Shown here piece after piece: positions 56,176 to 64,000 of a stretch of DNA of 64,000 nt. The stretch comes from Dipteris shenzhenensis (lineage: Eukaryota > Polypodiophyta > Polypodiopsida > Gleicheniales): the NCBI GenBank assembly GCA_047967505.1, contig CM106539.1; one strand, written 5' to 3'. The notes below the pieces were generated by a model. The model had not been told where the DNA came from. It did no database searches and saw only the letters and a list, made by a program, of their open reading frames with translations. A program made the translations under genes and the position numbers. Numbering within the stretch: position 1 is the stretch's first letter; each line of letters begins with the position of its first letter.

Positions 56176-57480
56176 AGAAAGAAAGTAATTTGATTGCAAG
56201 AGATTTGTGTGTGTGTGTGTTTTCCTAGCAAACTATCTATCCTACAATACTACTGGACCAATTTACAATATATTAGTCAATCAAATGGAATCATGTACCC
56301 TTGCTCTTTTTAAATCACATGTGGGAGTTATCTGCTATTGTTCAACCTCTTCAAGCACAGTATCAAATTGATAGTCAACTCACATACATGCCTTCATATT
56401 ACTAAATTGTACAAAATGCAAGAAGAGTTATGGCTAGTCTCTAATATATATTTCATTTCTATTTTACACTAGTTGAAGATAATCCTCCATAGAGTACTAT
56501 TGAAAGCTGCCAATGTTATGTCCTCAGTCCATCAATCACACTAAAGATCTAATAATGCAAATCCAATGGAGAGGTATGCCAACTCACCTAGCACCATTAC
56601 AACCAAATGAAAGTTAGAACAATTCATTCAAGTTCTGGTAGCCAGGCTTCAATGCCGACACATAATTGTTTTTCATGTCACTCTATTTAGATCGGCATAA
56701 TAAAATCTTGGCATTTTGATATTCAAAATTAATCAGAGGTTGGGATTTAGACAATTAATGAAATGCTTATAAAATGTAAGAGCAATTCCCAAAGCAGTAC
56801 ATATCTTTGACAATGATTTAGCCATTCTCCATGTCCTAATGGCTGTCGAACATCCCAAAGTTGAAACTCCAAAGCTGAATAATAGAAGAAGATCCTAATG
56901 GCTGTCGAACATCCCAAAGTTGAAACTCCAAAGCTGAATAATAGAAGAAGATCCCACAAGATAATCAGAGAGCATCGCTACAAATGTTACCAATGGAAAG
57001 GTGGATGTTTCACTCAAAATTTGATTCTTGACATCCTTGACTGCTTTTATCTCTCTAATTGGGACACTATTATCTCTTTTACTCTCAACACCTCTGGTGT
57101 CTGAGGTTTTTGCTTATGATATCATCGTCTCTCGCTTGGTTTTGTCTTCTCCATGTTAAGGTTAGGAGGAGGTCTTGACATAAAGAGTTGCCATGTTGGG
57201 TGTTGCTATCGCTACTATGGCTATGGAGACACCAGGCGTAGTATTGTAGCAACGAACTCCTCCTTGATCGGTGACAGAGCAACACAAGATAGCTATGCGG
57301 GCGTGTAATCCACTTTGCTCTTTAATCTTCCACATGCTGAGAGACGAATTGTCCATAAAAATGACTCTGCAACATGACTGCCGCAAAACTCACCACAATT
57401 ACTGCAAATATTGAGTGTGATTACATTTCATTGTTGCTCCCATCTGCATCGAGCAACCGTATATTTGCACCAATTAGGTC
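56176..57480. other. Unrecognised DNA with a 59-bp tandem duplication
   Basis: Apart from the duplication at 56834-56951, no coding or structural signal was recognised. Confidence 0.45.
56834..56951. repeat. 59-bp tandem duplication
   Basis: The unit 'tcctaatggctgtcgaacat...agaagaaga' occurs at 56834 and 56893 and is essentially identical, so it looks recent. Confidence 0.92.
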
Positions 57481-57729
57481 CACCATTCTATCGTGACCAC
57501 TTCTTGAGAGTATCGGGGGAGGGATTCATAATCAAACCCTGGTATCTTGAGGATAGAGAAGTCTCGCATGCATTGAGGTTGCCATTTGATATGAGTAGAG
57601 AAGAGGGAAAATGACTGATCAAGAGTGGAATGAAGATAGTTTGAAACAAGCTGCTAGAAAGTGGTGGAAATAGATTTTGGGAGTGCATAAAGGAGGTAAA
57701 AAGTTTTAGAAGAGAGAGAGGAGTGAGAG

Positions 57730-58200
57730 AGTTGGTTTGACATATCAATGATCTTGTACCCTTTTTTTGACGTCCCCTTCGCATTCTTGAGCTGCTGATT
57801 TGCTCTTTAATGGTGTTCAGCTCCTCGTTAAAAGGTGGCTGAAACTCCCCTTCTTCCCAATGAGCACTTGCCTTCAGTTTGTTGTTCTCACTTTGGAGGG
57901 CATCAACATGGGCTCCCAATGTCTCAAATTTTTAGGCCAAATTACTGTTTTTTTCACCCAAAGCACGAGTAATGTCCTGCATCATTTTACCTTTCTCACA
58001 TGTCCATTTTTTTTGCATTTCATCTTGCATTTGGGCTCGAAGGTTTGAGAGCTCTCTTCTCTAGCTTCTTGCGTAGGCCTTCAATTTATGTGTCTTGCAT
58101 CTTGCATATCTCCTTGAGTGTTGATATTTTTCAAGTTTGCATGTGGACATTCTTTCTCCTTAGGTGTGTCTGTCCACCACCTTTTGCAGCATATCCATCC
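57730..58200 (-). pseudogene. Decayed coiled-coil-like coding remnant, family unknown
   Basis: Reading the minus strand, consecutive pieces such as MDMLQKVVDRHTKEKE, LGAHVDALQSENNKLKASAH and FNEELNTIKEQISSSR have a hydrophilic, heptad-like character as in coiled coils of retroelement gag or transposase accessory proteins. They are separated by stops and frame changes. I do not recognise the family. Confidence 0.3.
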
Positions 58201-58207
58201 CATTCTC

Positions 58208-58680
58208 TTTGATGCTTAGGCTTTGGAATTGAAAATTCCTCACACTAAAAGAGAATTGTCAGATGCTATTAAATCGATGCTATTAAATCCTGTGGCAAAT
58301 GGAAATCTCCAGGATGGGATGGTGTCATTGTTTGAATTCTTTCTTGCCTTATGGGATATCCTCAAGCATACTTTACTGCAAATGGTTAATTCAACTTGGA
58401 AAAATTAGCAAATGCCTATGTCATTGAAAAAAGAACTTGTCAAGCTCCTTCCAAAAAACAGCTATGTGATTCGCTCACTGATTGGAGACTAATAACGCTC
58501 ATGCCAGTCATTTACAAGATCATAGCCAAAATGGTTGTTGATCGCATTAAAGGTTATTTGCATGATGGACTGCATCCTTTGCAATATGGCTGCATTTCCC
58601 ATAGGCATATCACAGATAATATTACCAATGCTTATATTGATGAACTGACTGTATATTGTCTTGAGCCATTTATGTGATTG
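58208..58680 (+). pseudogene. LINE reverse transcriptase fragment
   Basis: The first part (LKIPHTKRELSDAIKSM, then in another frame a GWDG-type piece and EFFLALWDILK) and the second part (LTDWRLITLMPVIYKIIAK and ISHRHITDNI) correspond to the early RT motifs of plant LINEs (WRPI.LLN..YKI.AK, F...R.I.DNI). The catalytic FADD region is absent. It ends about 57 bp before the LTR element at 58737. The sequence lineage differs from LINE A. Confidence 0.65.
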
Positions 58681-58736
58681 TACAAACTCAACAATTTTAT
58701 AGGCATTGTATATCATCTCCTTAATTGTGCATGCTT

Positions 58737-59011
58737 TGTGAAGAGAAAGAGATCAAGGAGGCTCAAAGTAGACTAAATAAGACATGAGAGGGAGATAGCA
58801 AATGTATATCTATATTAATCAATACAAAATAGGCTTCTTATATAGAGAGAGCCCTTAGAATAGTCAACACTTGTGGGATCCTCTGATCCACATCTCTCCT
58901 CATGGATGTCCTCGATCCACATCCTCACATCATGTAGTCCACATCCTAGCGTGACTACTTTATTACATTCCTATACCATACCTTAGCCTTAAATATGTGC
59001 ACATGGCACCA
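58737..59011 (-). repeat. 3' LTR of the chimeric LTR element
   Basis: On the minus strand it begins TGGTGCCATG and ends TTCACA. It is the same length as the other LTR with no indels, and shares the TATATAAG-type box and a 'gatccacatc' rich middle. Confidence 0.85.
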
Positions 59012-59345
59012 TGGTGAGTTGGAATGTGCATGCATTACATGATTGTATATAGAGCCAACCACAGTATTTGACACTCAGCCAAGAGTTGTAGAGGGAAGTC
59101 AGAGGTTGGACATTGAATTTTGTTCTAATTTAGGAGCACATTTTTTCAGAAGTGGGCATTGGATGCCACCATCACCTTTTTCTAGGTAGAGGCCTAGAGG
59201 TTTGGTCCCCAACATAGGGTAGGAATGGAGGGCTTTGCATTTTATCCTTGTAGGCCGTGGCCCCAGAGGTTTTCAATTATGGGGAGCTCATAGTGGGTCG
59301 GGCAGTCTGGATGGGCATTTGTTCAAGGGAGTCCCTGTTAGAGAT
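59012..59345 (+). pseudogene. LINE endonuclease fragment inside the LTR element (same family as LINE A)
   Basis: On the plus strand this codes, with stops, for the same order of motifs as LINE A at 14797-15135: VSWNVHALHD, SQPQYLTL, GRGLEVW, a GGLCI block and GELIVGRAVWMGI. It starts at the LTR border and ends where gag sequence begins, so about 330 bp of the endonuclease N-terminus has been inserted or transduced. It is antisense to the LTR element. Confidence 0.75.
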
Positions 59346-59353
59346 CCTGCATG

Positions 59354-59920
59354 TTACACCTTCTTGATGTCAACACATTTCTCAAACTTTAGATCTGGGA
59401 GATTCTTCAAAGTGGTTGTCAGTGAGCTCTACTCTGCAGGCATGCTTTTAAGGAGGATTGTAAGTGCATCTTTTTCCCCTACTTTTTCATTTATGCCTTC
59501 TGGTTGGGTCATAATATTTTTGATTTTGTTGACAAATTGTGCCATGGATTCATTGAAGCTCATGTGCAAACCCTATTAGAATTCAATCTTAAGATGAATT
59601 TCTTGGTTTTTGGCTTTTGCACCAAACACTGTGTTCAACTCATCCCATGCATCTTTGGCATGATCCTTGGAGTCTATATGATGAATTATGTTTGGACCCA
59701 AGTGCAAACCAATGAGTGATAGTGCTACTTCATCTTTTTTTTTCCAAGCTTCATTTTGTGTAGTGGGTATGTCTTCTTTTATAGTCTTCCAAAGCTTTTG
59801 ATGCATTAAGAGATACCTCATTTGTGTAGACCAGGTGTGAAATCCTTCCCGAGTGAACTTCTCAATAGTTGGGGTACATATTGCCATTGCAAAGGTCTTA
59901 CCAGTTGAAGAAATTTTCAA
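59354..59920 (-). pseudogene. Copia-type Gag remnant (UBN2-like)
   Basis: The ATG at 59920 opens a frame of 114 codons containing FTREGFHTWSTQMRYLL, KDEVALSLIGLHL and AKDAWDELNTVFGA, the typical order of the Gag domain in plant copia elements and their relatives (UBN2 family). After TAA-TAG at 59575-59570 the same frame continues with ESMAQFVNKIKNIM and LTILLKSMPAE, then another TAG, to 59354. No zinc knuckle follows. It is the only retroelement protein in the unit and is not functional as it stands. Confidence 0.75.
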
Positions 59921-60279
59921 ATCTGGCAGTGTCTAATTGCTAGCAATTATTATAACTTGACAGGCACGTAGAGCTCAAAAAGACTATCACTTTTCCTTTT
60001 TGGAGCATGTGCAAATTCTTCTTGGATTGCAAGTTATGGCTTGTCGAAGTTTTATGAAGAAAGAGGCCTTTGATGATGTGGCACAGGAATTCATATGCTG
60101 CTTACAAAGTGTTCTTGTGAAGGGACTGTGTGCTTAGTTGGTTGAGGTGGCATAATTATAACTTAAACATAGCTACTGTGGTTAACTTGACTAGAGTTGA
60201 GTCTTATCTACCACGTGACAAAACTTTGACCCCACTGCCTAACTAACCAAACCCAAGCTTGGTCACACCCTAACCAAAC

Positions 60280-60949
60280 CTTCCTGCCATGTGGAATTGC
60301 CACGTGTCCCAAGGTCTGAACCTTGGACTTGCAGAGAAATGGAGTGGAGCTCTTTGCAAAGCTTGTAGTGGTTGGAGCGGGTCTTTGTGGAGCAATGGAG
60401 GAGCTGTGATGGCGTGCAGATCCATGGATGCATTATGTGCTCGAGCTTGAGGTCGAAGCTTAGGTGCTGCAAGGTTGCCGTTTGCATTGAGGCGGCTCGA
60501 TGGTCATTGATAGAGGTGTGATATCCCATCGAGGCTAAGTGCTGGTGAAGAACCACCACTATGAGGAACCGTCTATGGCCGAGAGCCACCGAGCCGCTTA
60601 TGGTAGTGTGTGTCCCTTCGTAGGTCACAAAGATTGAGCTTGAAGAGCTACTATTGGTAGAGTTAGCAAGGGGGAAATCCTTATGAAAACTTTTGGCATT
60701 GAGTCCATCTCTCAGCCACTGAGCAAGAGATTAATCAATGTCTCCTTCATCTTCTTCATACTCCTCATCCTCACAATTTTCACAGTCACTTATCAGCCCC
60801 CTGATCCATGGCAGGAGCCCAGAGAGGCCATCACTCTCGTGCTCAACTCTGTCACCAATGCCACTTTGAGAACAGGTGACTCTGTGGTTGGTCGAGGGGC
60901 TTGCAAATTGTTGCTTGCTTCTTTGGGCTTGAGAGTTGCATTGAGTTGA
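60280..60949 (+). pseudogene. Fragment resembling the 5' end of a type II membrane protein gene, captured in the LTR element
   Basis: An ATG at 60683 opens an 88-codon frame whose first 40 residues contain one strong hydrophobic segment (FIFFILLILTIFTVTY) followed by TYQPPDPW and VLNSVTNATLRTGDSVV. This is a short cytoplasmic tail, a signal-anchor and the start of a luminal stem, as in Golgi type II enzymes. The last residues diverge from that style and stop at 60949, as if the source gene were cut. The preceding 400 bp could be its leader. It is antisense to the LTR element. I do not recognise the source gene. Confidence 0.45.
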
Positions 60950-61024
60950 TGTCAGCTCTTTCTACCCAAACTAGGACTAGTGTAGTCTCTCATTGGAGAA
61001 CTAGGGCTCTGAGTAGTCTCCCTA

Positions 61025-61052
61025 TCTCTCTCTCTCTCTCTCTCTCTCTCTA
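61025..61052. repeat. (CT)n microsatellite in the LTR element leader
   Basis: A CT run of about 28 bp between the captured fragment and the PBS. Confidence 0.9.
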
Positions 61053-61269
61053 AACAAATTTTTCTCACAAAGAGACATTTTGAAACTCTTTCTCAAACCT
61101 TTCAAATCTCACCTCACATGAATCTCACAAAGAAACACTCAAAGAAGAATGAACAACTCACTCTCAAAGGAACAATGGAAATATCAAAGAGATGAACGGA
61201 AATTTTCTCAAAGTGGAATTTTTAAGCTTTCCCTCTCAAATTGAGGATGTGAACATGAGCAAGACCTAA

Positions 61270-61281
61270 GCTCTGATACCA
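61270..61281 (-). other. tRNA-iMet-type primer binding site
   Basis: On the minus strand TGGTATCAGAGC directly follows the LTR end CACA. This is the standard PBS of plant copia-type retrotransposons and fixes the orientation of the element. Confidence 0.88.
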
Positions 61282-61556
61282 TGTGAAAAGCAAGAAATCA
61301 AGGAGGCTCAAAGTAGACTGAATAAGACATGAGAGGGAGATAGCAAATCTATATCTATATCAATCAATACAAAACAGGCTTCTTATATAAAGAGAGCCCT
61401 TAGAATAGTCAACACTTATGGGATCCTCTGATCCACATCTCTTCTTGTGGAAGTCCTCGATCCACATTCTCACATCATGTAGTCCACATCCTAGGGTGGC
61501 TACTTTAATACATTCCTATACCATACCTTAGCCTCTAATATGTGCACATGGCACCA
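61282..61556 (-). repeat. 5' LTR of the chimeric LTR element
   Basis: Begins TGGTGCC on the minus strand and ends TTTTCACA next to the PBS. About 93% identical to 58737-59011 by eye. Confidence 0.85.
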
Positions 61557-62639
61557 TATCTCAACATGCTTGTCCCATTCTTTCAACACCAAGTTCAAGG
61601 TGTAAGTGTAGCGCAATGATGCATACAAATGTTGAAACTATCTTTGTAATATTGAGTCTACTACAATTCTTTGAATTGTCCATGACAATCTGCACAATCT
61701 TGTCTGGGCCCATCTCCCTTATGGTTTTTGACAATGTAAGCCCTAGAATTTATTTCATCTTTTAATCAATGGACTTATGAATGGCCTCTCCTATTGATGA
61801 TACAATCATAATATTCAATCATGGACATATGGAAGGCCTCTCTTCTTGGAGATACAATGGACTTATGAGTTTGAGAGACCACGCATCACCATGGATGTTT
61901 TGGGGTGTATGGATCCTCATGGGTTGGCTAAGAGGTGGGGTTGGGATCTTGGCACGTGGGTCAACCCACCATATTTCTACAAATAAAATTTAACTCTTGT
62001 TCATAGTACATTTTAACAAGCTATCCCAATCAAGTCATGTTGTTGATCTAGATCATATCCGTCTATCTTCTTGGTCCAATTCTCTTCAATCATTTCTTTT
62101 TGCTCATGAGTTATGCTCTCAACTTAGCTAGTTGATATATTCTAAGTACTTAACAGATGGCTTGCTTTGTTGAAGGCTGGACTATGTGTTTGTTCATTGC
62201 TCTAAGGATCCCCATTTCTTCCTCTGAAATCTTCTACCGTCGCTAGAGGTTTCTTCTCGTGGTGGCTGTAGATTTATTGCCTATTATGATAGAAGATTGA
62301 AGCAATAGATTTTTGCCTCGAGATTCTCCTCAATAGTCTTGGCACTGTGATGATGTTTTGGAATCCAGAACCTTGCCTTTCCTTTTGGCTAATGTTTCAT
62401 GCTTTTTCTAAACTCTGGTCAAATGTAAAGTTGATTGGTCATTTTTTGCCATTGTTTTAACCTTATGGTAGCCAAGAAGGAAGCTATTTTCAATGCCATA
62501 TGTTGGTTGTTTGGCTAGCAACTTAACGGTTCAAGGCCAAACCATTTTAAAAAGGGGGAGCAAATTTTGCAACATTTTTTCATTCTTTGGTCCTCTATGG
62601 ATTGAGACTCTTCTATTGGCAAGCACTTTTATAAATGGC
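61557..62639. other. Unrecognised DNA between LTR element and copia remnant
   Basis: No motif recognised. Two related phrases around 'ggacttatgaatggcctctc' and 'ggacatatggaaggcctctc' lie at about 61768 and 61823. Confidence 0.4.
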
Positions 62640-62851
62640 AAATTTTCATGAAAAATCTCTTGTTTCTTAAGTGGTTATTGCTGTATTTATTTAGGAGAAC
62701 CATTGATCTTGAGAATGTATTTAATTTGGAGGAGGATGAGCATGCTCATACTCATATTTTGCTACATCCTGAGGATGGAGTTCTCAGTCATTTCAGCAAA
62801 GTTTCAATGGCAAAACATTTGTGGGATTCTTTGGAGAGGTCACATTCATAG
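62640..62851 (+). pseudogene. Copia Gag fragment
   Basis: The frame reads FYKWQIFMKNLL, then a HILLHPEDGVLSHFSKVS stretch and AKHLWDSLERSHS before a stop, matching the spacing of Gag (UBN2-like) in plant copia elements: 'W...M...L', '..I...L...VL..V....A..LW..L'. It is short and isolated, on the plus strand like the polypurine tract that follows at 63276. Confidence 0.4.
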
Positions 62852-63275
62852 GAACATAATTTTTTGCCTCTATTTTATGCTTTCACCCTGATTCTATATT
62901 GGCATTTTGATGTAGCATGCATATATATTCTTTCTCTTCACTTTGTAGACAAGTCCATGTCATGATAAATGACATTGTTAAGACCTTACTTCTTTATGCA
63001 AAGAAATCATTTTTTCTTGTTTTTGGAAGCCAATCGTATCCCACATTACTTATCACTATGTAAGGATGACTAAGGTATAACACATATGGAGTTTTGAGGG
63101 TCAAGCAACTTTATAGAGTCACATTAATCAATCAATACACTACTCTTGTGTTGTCAATTGATACCATGTCTTTGACTATATCCAAAACCTTGTAATAATC
63201 ATGTAAATTGATGTAGAATGCTCCCATTTCATATCACTTGTTGATGATTGTGCAATACTCTACCTATTTTGCATT
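62852..63275 (+). other. Degenerate copia internal DNA
   Basis: Lies between the Gag fragment and the polypurine tract. 'aagcaactttatagagtc' and neighbouring sequence show no readable pol motif, so most of the element is deleted or unreadable. Confidence 0.35.
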
Positions 63276-64000
63276 GAGGGGGAGTGTCGATATTTTTACA
63301 TCATGATGATTAAAGGGGTTTAAATAGATATTCACATGATAGGTGGATATAGATATTGGATAGGATTTGGACTAGGAGATGAGGACTTGGTTTCCTATTT
63401 AATGGGTTTTCACCCCCTTGTAGTGCATGGATCACTCTTAGCCTTCCTTGATGAAGATGATAGTCAATGCCATCTTATGTGTTCACTCCACTCTTGTGGT
63501 TCACTAGTTTCTCTCCTTTCCTCCTTCATGAGCTTCCTCTTGTGTGAGAGCCCTCTCCATCTATTTCTTGACACCCAAGAGTGTGGAGCAATTTTCATTA
63601 GCAAATTTTTATACATGATCCTCGGTACTCTCTTTAGGTTCAAGAATACATAAGATGGCTTTTACGTCTCACTTTATCCTAGAATAGGTATAACTCAATT
63701 TGGAGGTCAATTGATATGTCAGAGCTAGAACCACCATGGACTCTAGTTATAATCCCTAGAACTAGTCGTTCCCTCTACAACATCAAAATTCCCTTGGGGT
63801 TACTCCATTAGTTAGAAGTGCAAACAACCTTTTGTTTGGAGAGCTCTTATCCTTTCAATTATGAGGTGATCATTGCATTATTTCACATTGCATTTTTGTT
63901 TGTCCATTTAGGATTAATAACTCCCTTCGACCTAATTTCATTACCCATCTATTTTACCCTAGATTGGTAGTTTCGTCGGCAATTAGAATTGGATCTTTGA
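63276..64000 (+). repeat. Polypurine tract and 3' LTR of a copia element (runs off the window)
   Basis: GAGGGGGAG (63276-63284) is followed by TGTCGATATTTTTACATC, a typical copia polypurine tract and LTR start. The LTR would extend to or beyond the window end. Its 3' border and a partner LTR are not visible, so this rests on the PPT/TG junction and the upstream Gag fragment. Confidence 0.5.

Larger units (their letters stand above)
58737..61556 (-). mobile_element. Compact chimeric LTR retrotransposon (gag only, with captured sequences)
   Basis: Two 275-bp direct repeats bound a 2.8-kb unit. A PBS complementary to plant tRNA-iMet (TGGTATCAGAGC) lies just inside the high-coordinate LTR, so the element reads on the minus strand. 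Between the LTRs are a leader with a CT microsatellite, an antisense fragment with a membrane-anchor coding start, unrecognised DNA, a copia-type gag remnant, and an antisense LINE endonuclease fragment abutting the 3' LTR. There is no protease, integrase or RT. No good polypurine tract or target-site duplication was found, so the 3' side may be rearranged. By my count the LTRs differ at about 19 of 275 positions. Confidence 0.75.

Noticed and set aside
57488-57919. 143-codon minus-strand frame as an intact gene
   Set aside because: Only its first third has a coiled-coil character; the rest is low-complexity Ser/Phe/Leu sequence. It is reported only as part of a decayed remnant.
58223-59345. 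One continuous LINE from 58.2 to 59.35 kb
   Set aside because: RT motifs (58.5 kb) precede endonuclease motifs (59.0 kb) on the same strand, the reverse of LINE order, and the two belong to different lineages separated by an LTR.
1-64000. tRNA or rRNA genes
   Set aside because: I saw no convincing cloverleaf or rRNA sequence by eye. A covariance-model scan would be needed to exclude short tRNAs.

Overview
This is nuclear DNA from a land plant with a large, transposon-rich genome. The only complete host gene I can support is a cytosolic-type pyruvate kinase (PK). It lies on the minus strand in three exons (24429-24169, 8676-8215, 7297-6485) that join in phase to 511 codons without a stop. A 15.5-kb first intron full of LINEs, long GA/GT microsatellites and many old retroelements suggests a big-genome lineage such as a fern or gymnosperm. 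I infer this from architecture only and cannot name the species.

Layout. 1-6.4 kb: repeat-derived or unrecognised DNA with two tandem duplications. 6.5-24.4 kb: the PK gene. Intron 1 carries a nearly full-length L1-type LINE (about 12.85-19.4 kb, plus strand, antisense to PK), a second internally deleted copy of that family (about 20.4-22.7 kb) and a solo LTR (22.70-22.98 kb). 24.4-25.65 kb: PK leader and upstream region, with an in-frame upstream ORF and an inverted-repeat element carrying CCACGTGTC boxes. 25.7-31.4 kb: a foldback of about 230-bp arms, then a long field of GA/GT microsatellites and repeat modules, including two 382-bp direct copies. 31.8-32.6 kb: a decayed unknown ORF with a coiled coil. 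33.3-42.1 kb: a degenerate autonomous Helitron (Rep with HUH and two-Tyr motifs, Pif1-type helicase) whose 3' part is amplified into three head-to-tail units, one carrying an unknown small gene-like segment. 43.95-49.29 kb: a nested pair of Ty1/copia elements; the outer one (plus strand) has a GGTCT target-site duplication and the inner one (minus strand) sits in its 5' LTR. 50-58.7 kb: fragments of at least three LINE copies on both strands among microsatellites and small duplications. 58.74-61.56 kb: a compact LTR element (275-bp LTRs, tRNA-iMet-type PBS) with only gag, an antisense LINE endonuclease fragment and an antisense piece resembling the start of a type II membrane protein gene. 62.6-64 kb: another copia remnant running off the window.

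No cellular pathway beyond PK is encoded here. The transposons are in decay, and many of their nonsense codons sit where Trp or Gln is expected, as C-to-T change on either strand would produce. The most unusual structures are the amplified Helitron 3' module with its extra gene-like segment, the chimeric gag-only LTR element, and the G-box-bearing inverted repeat upstream of PK.
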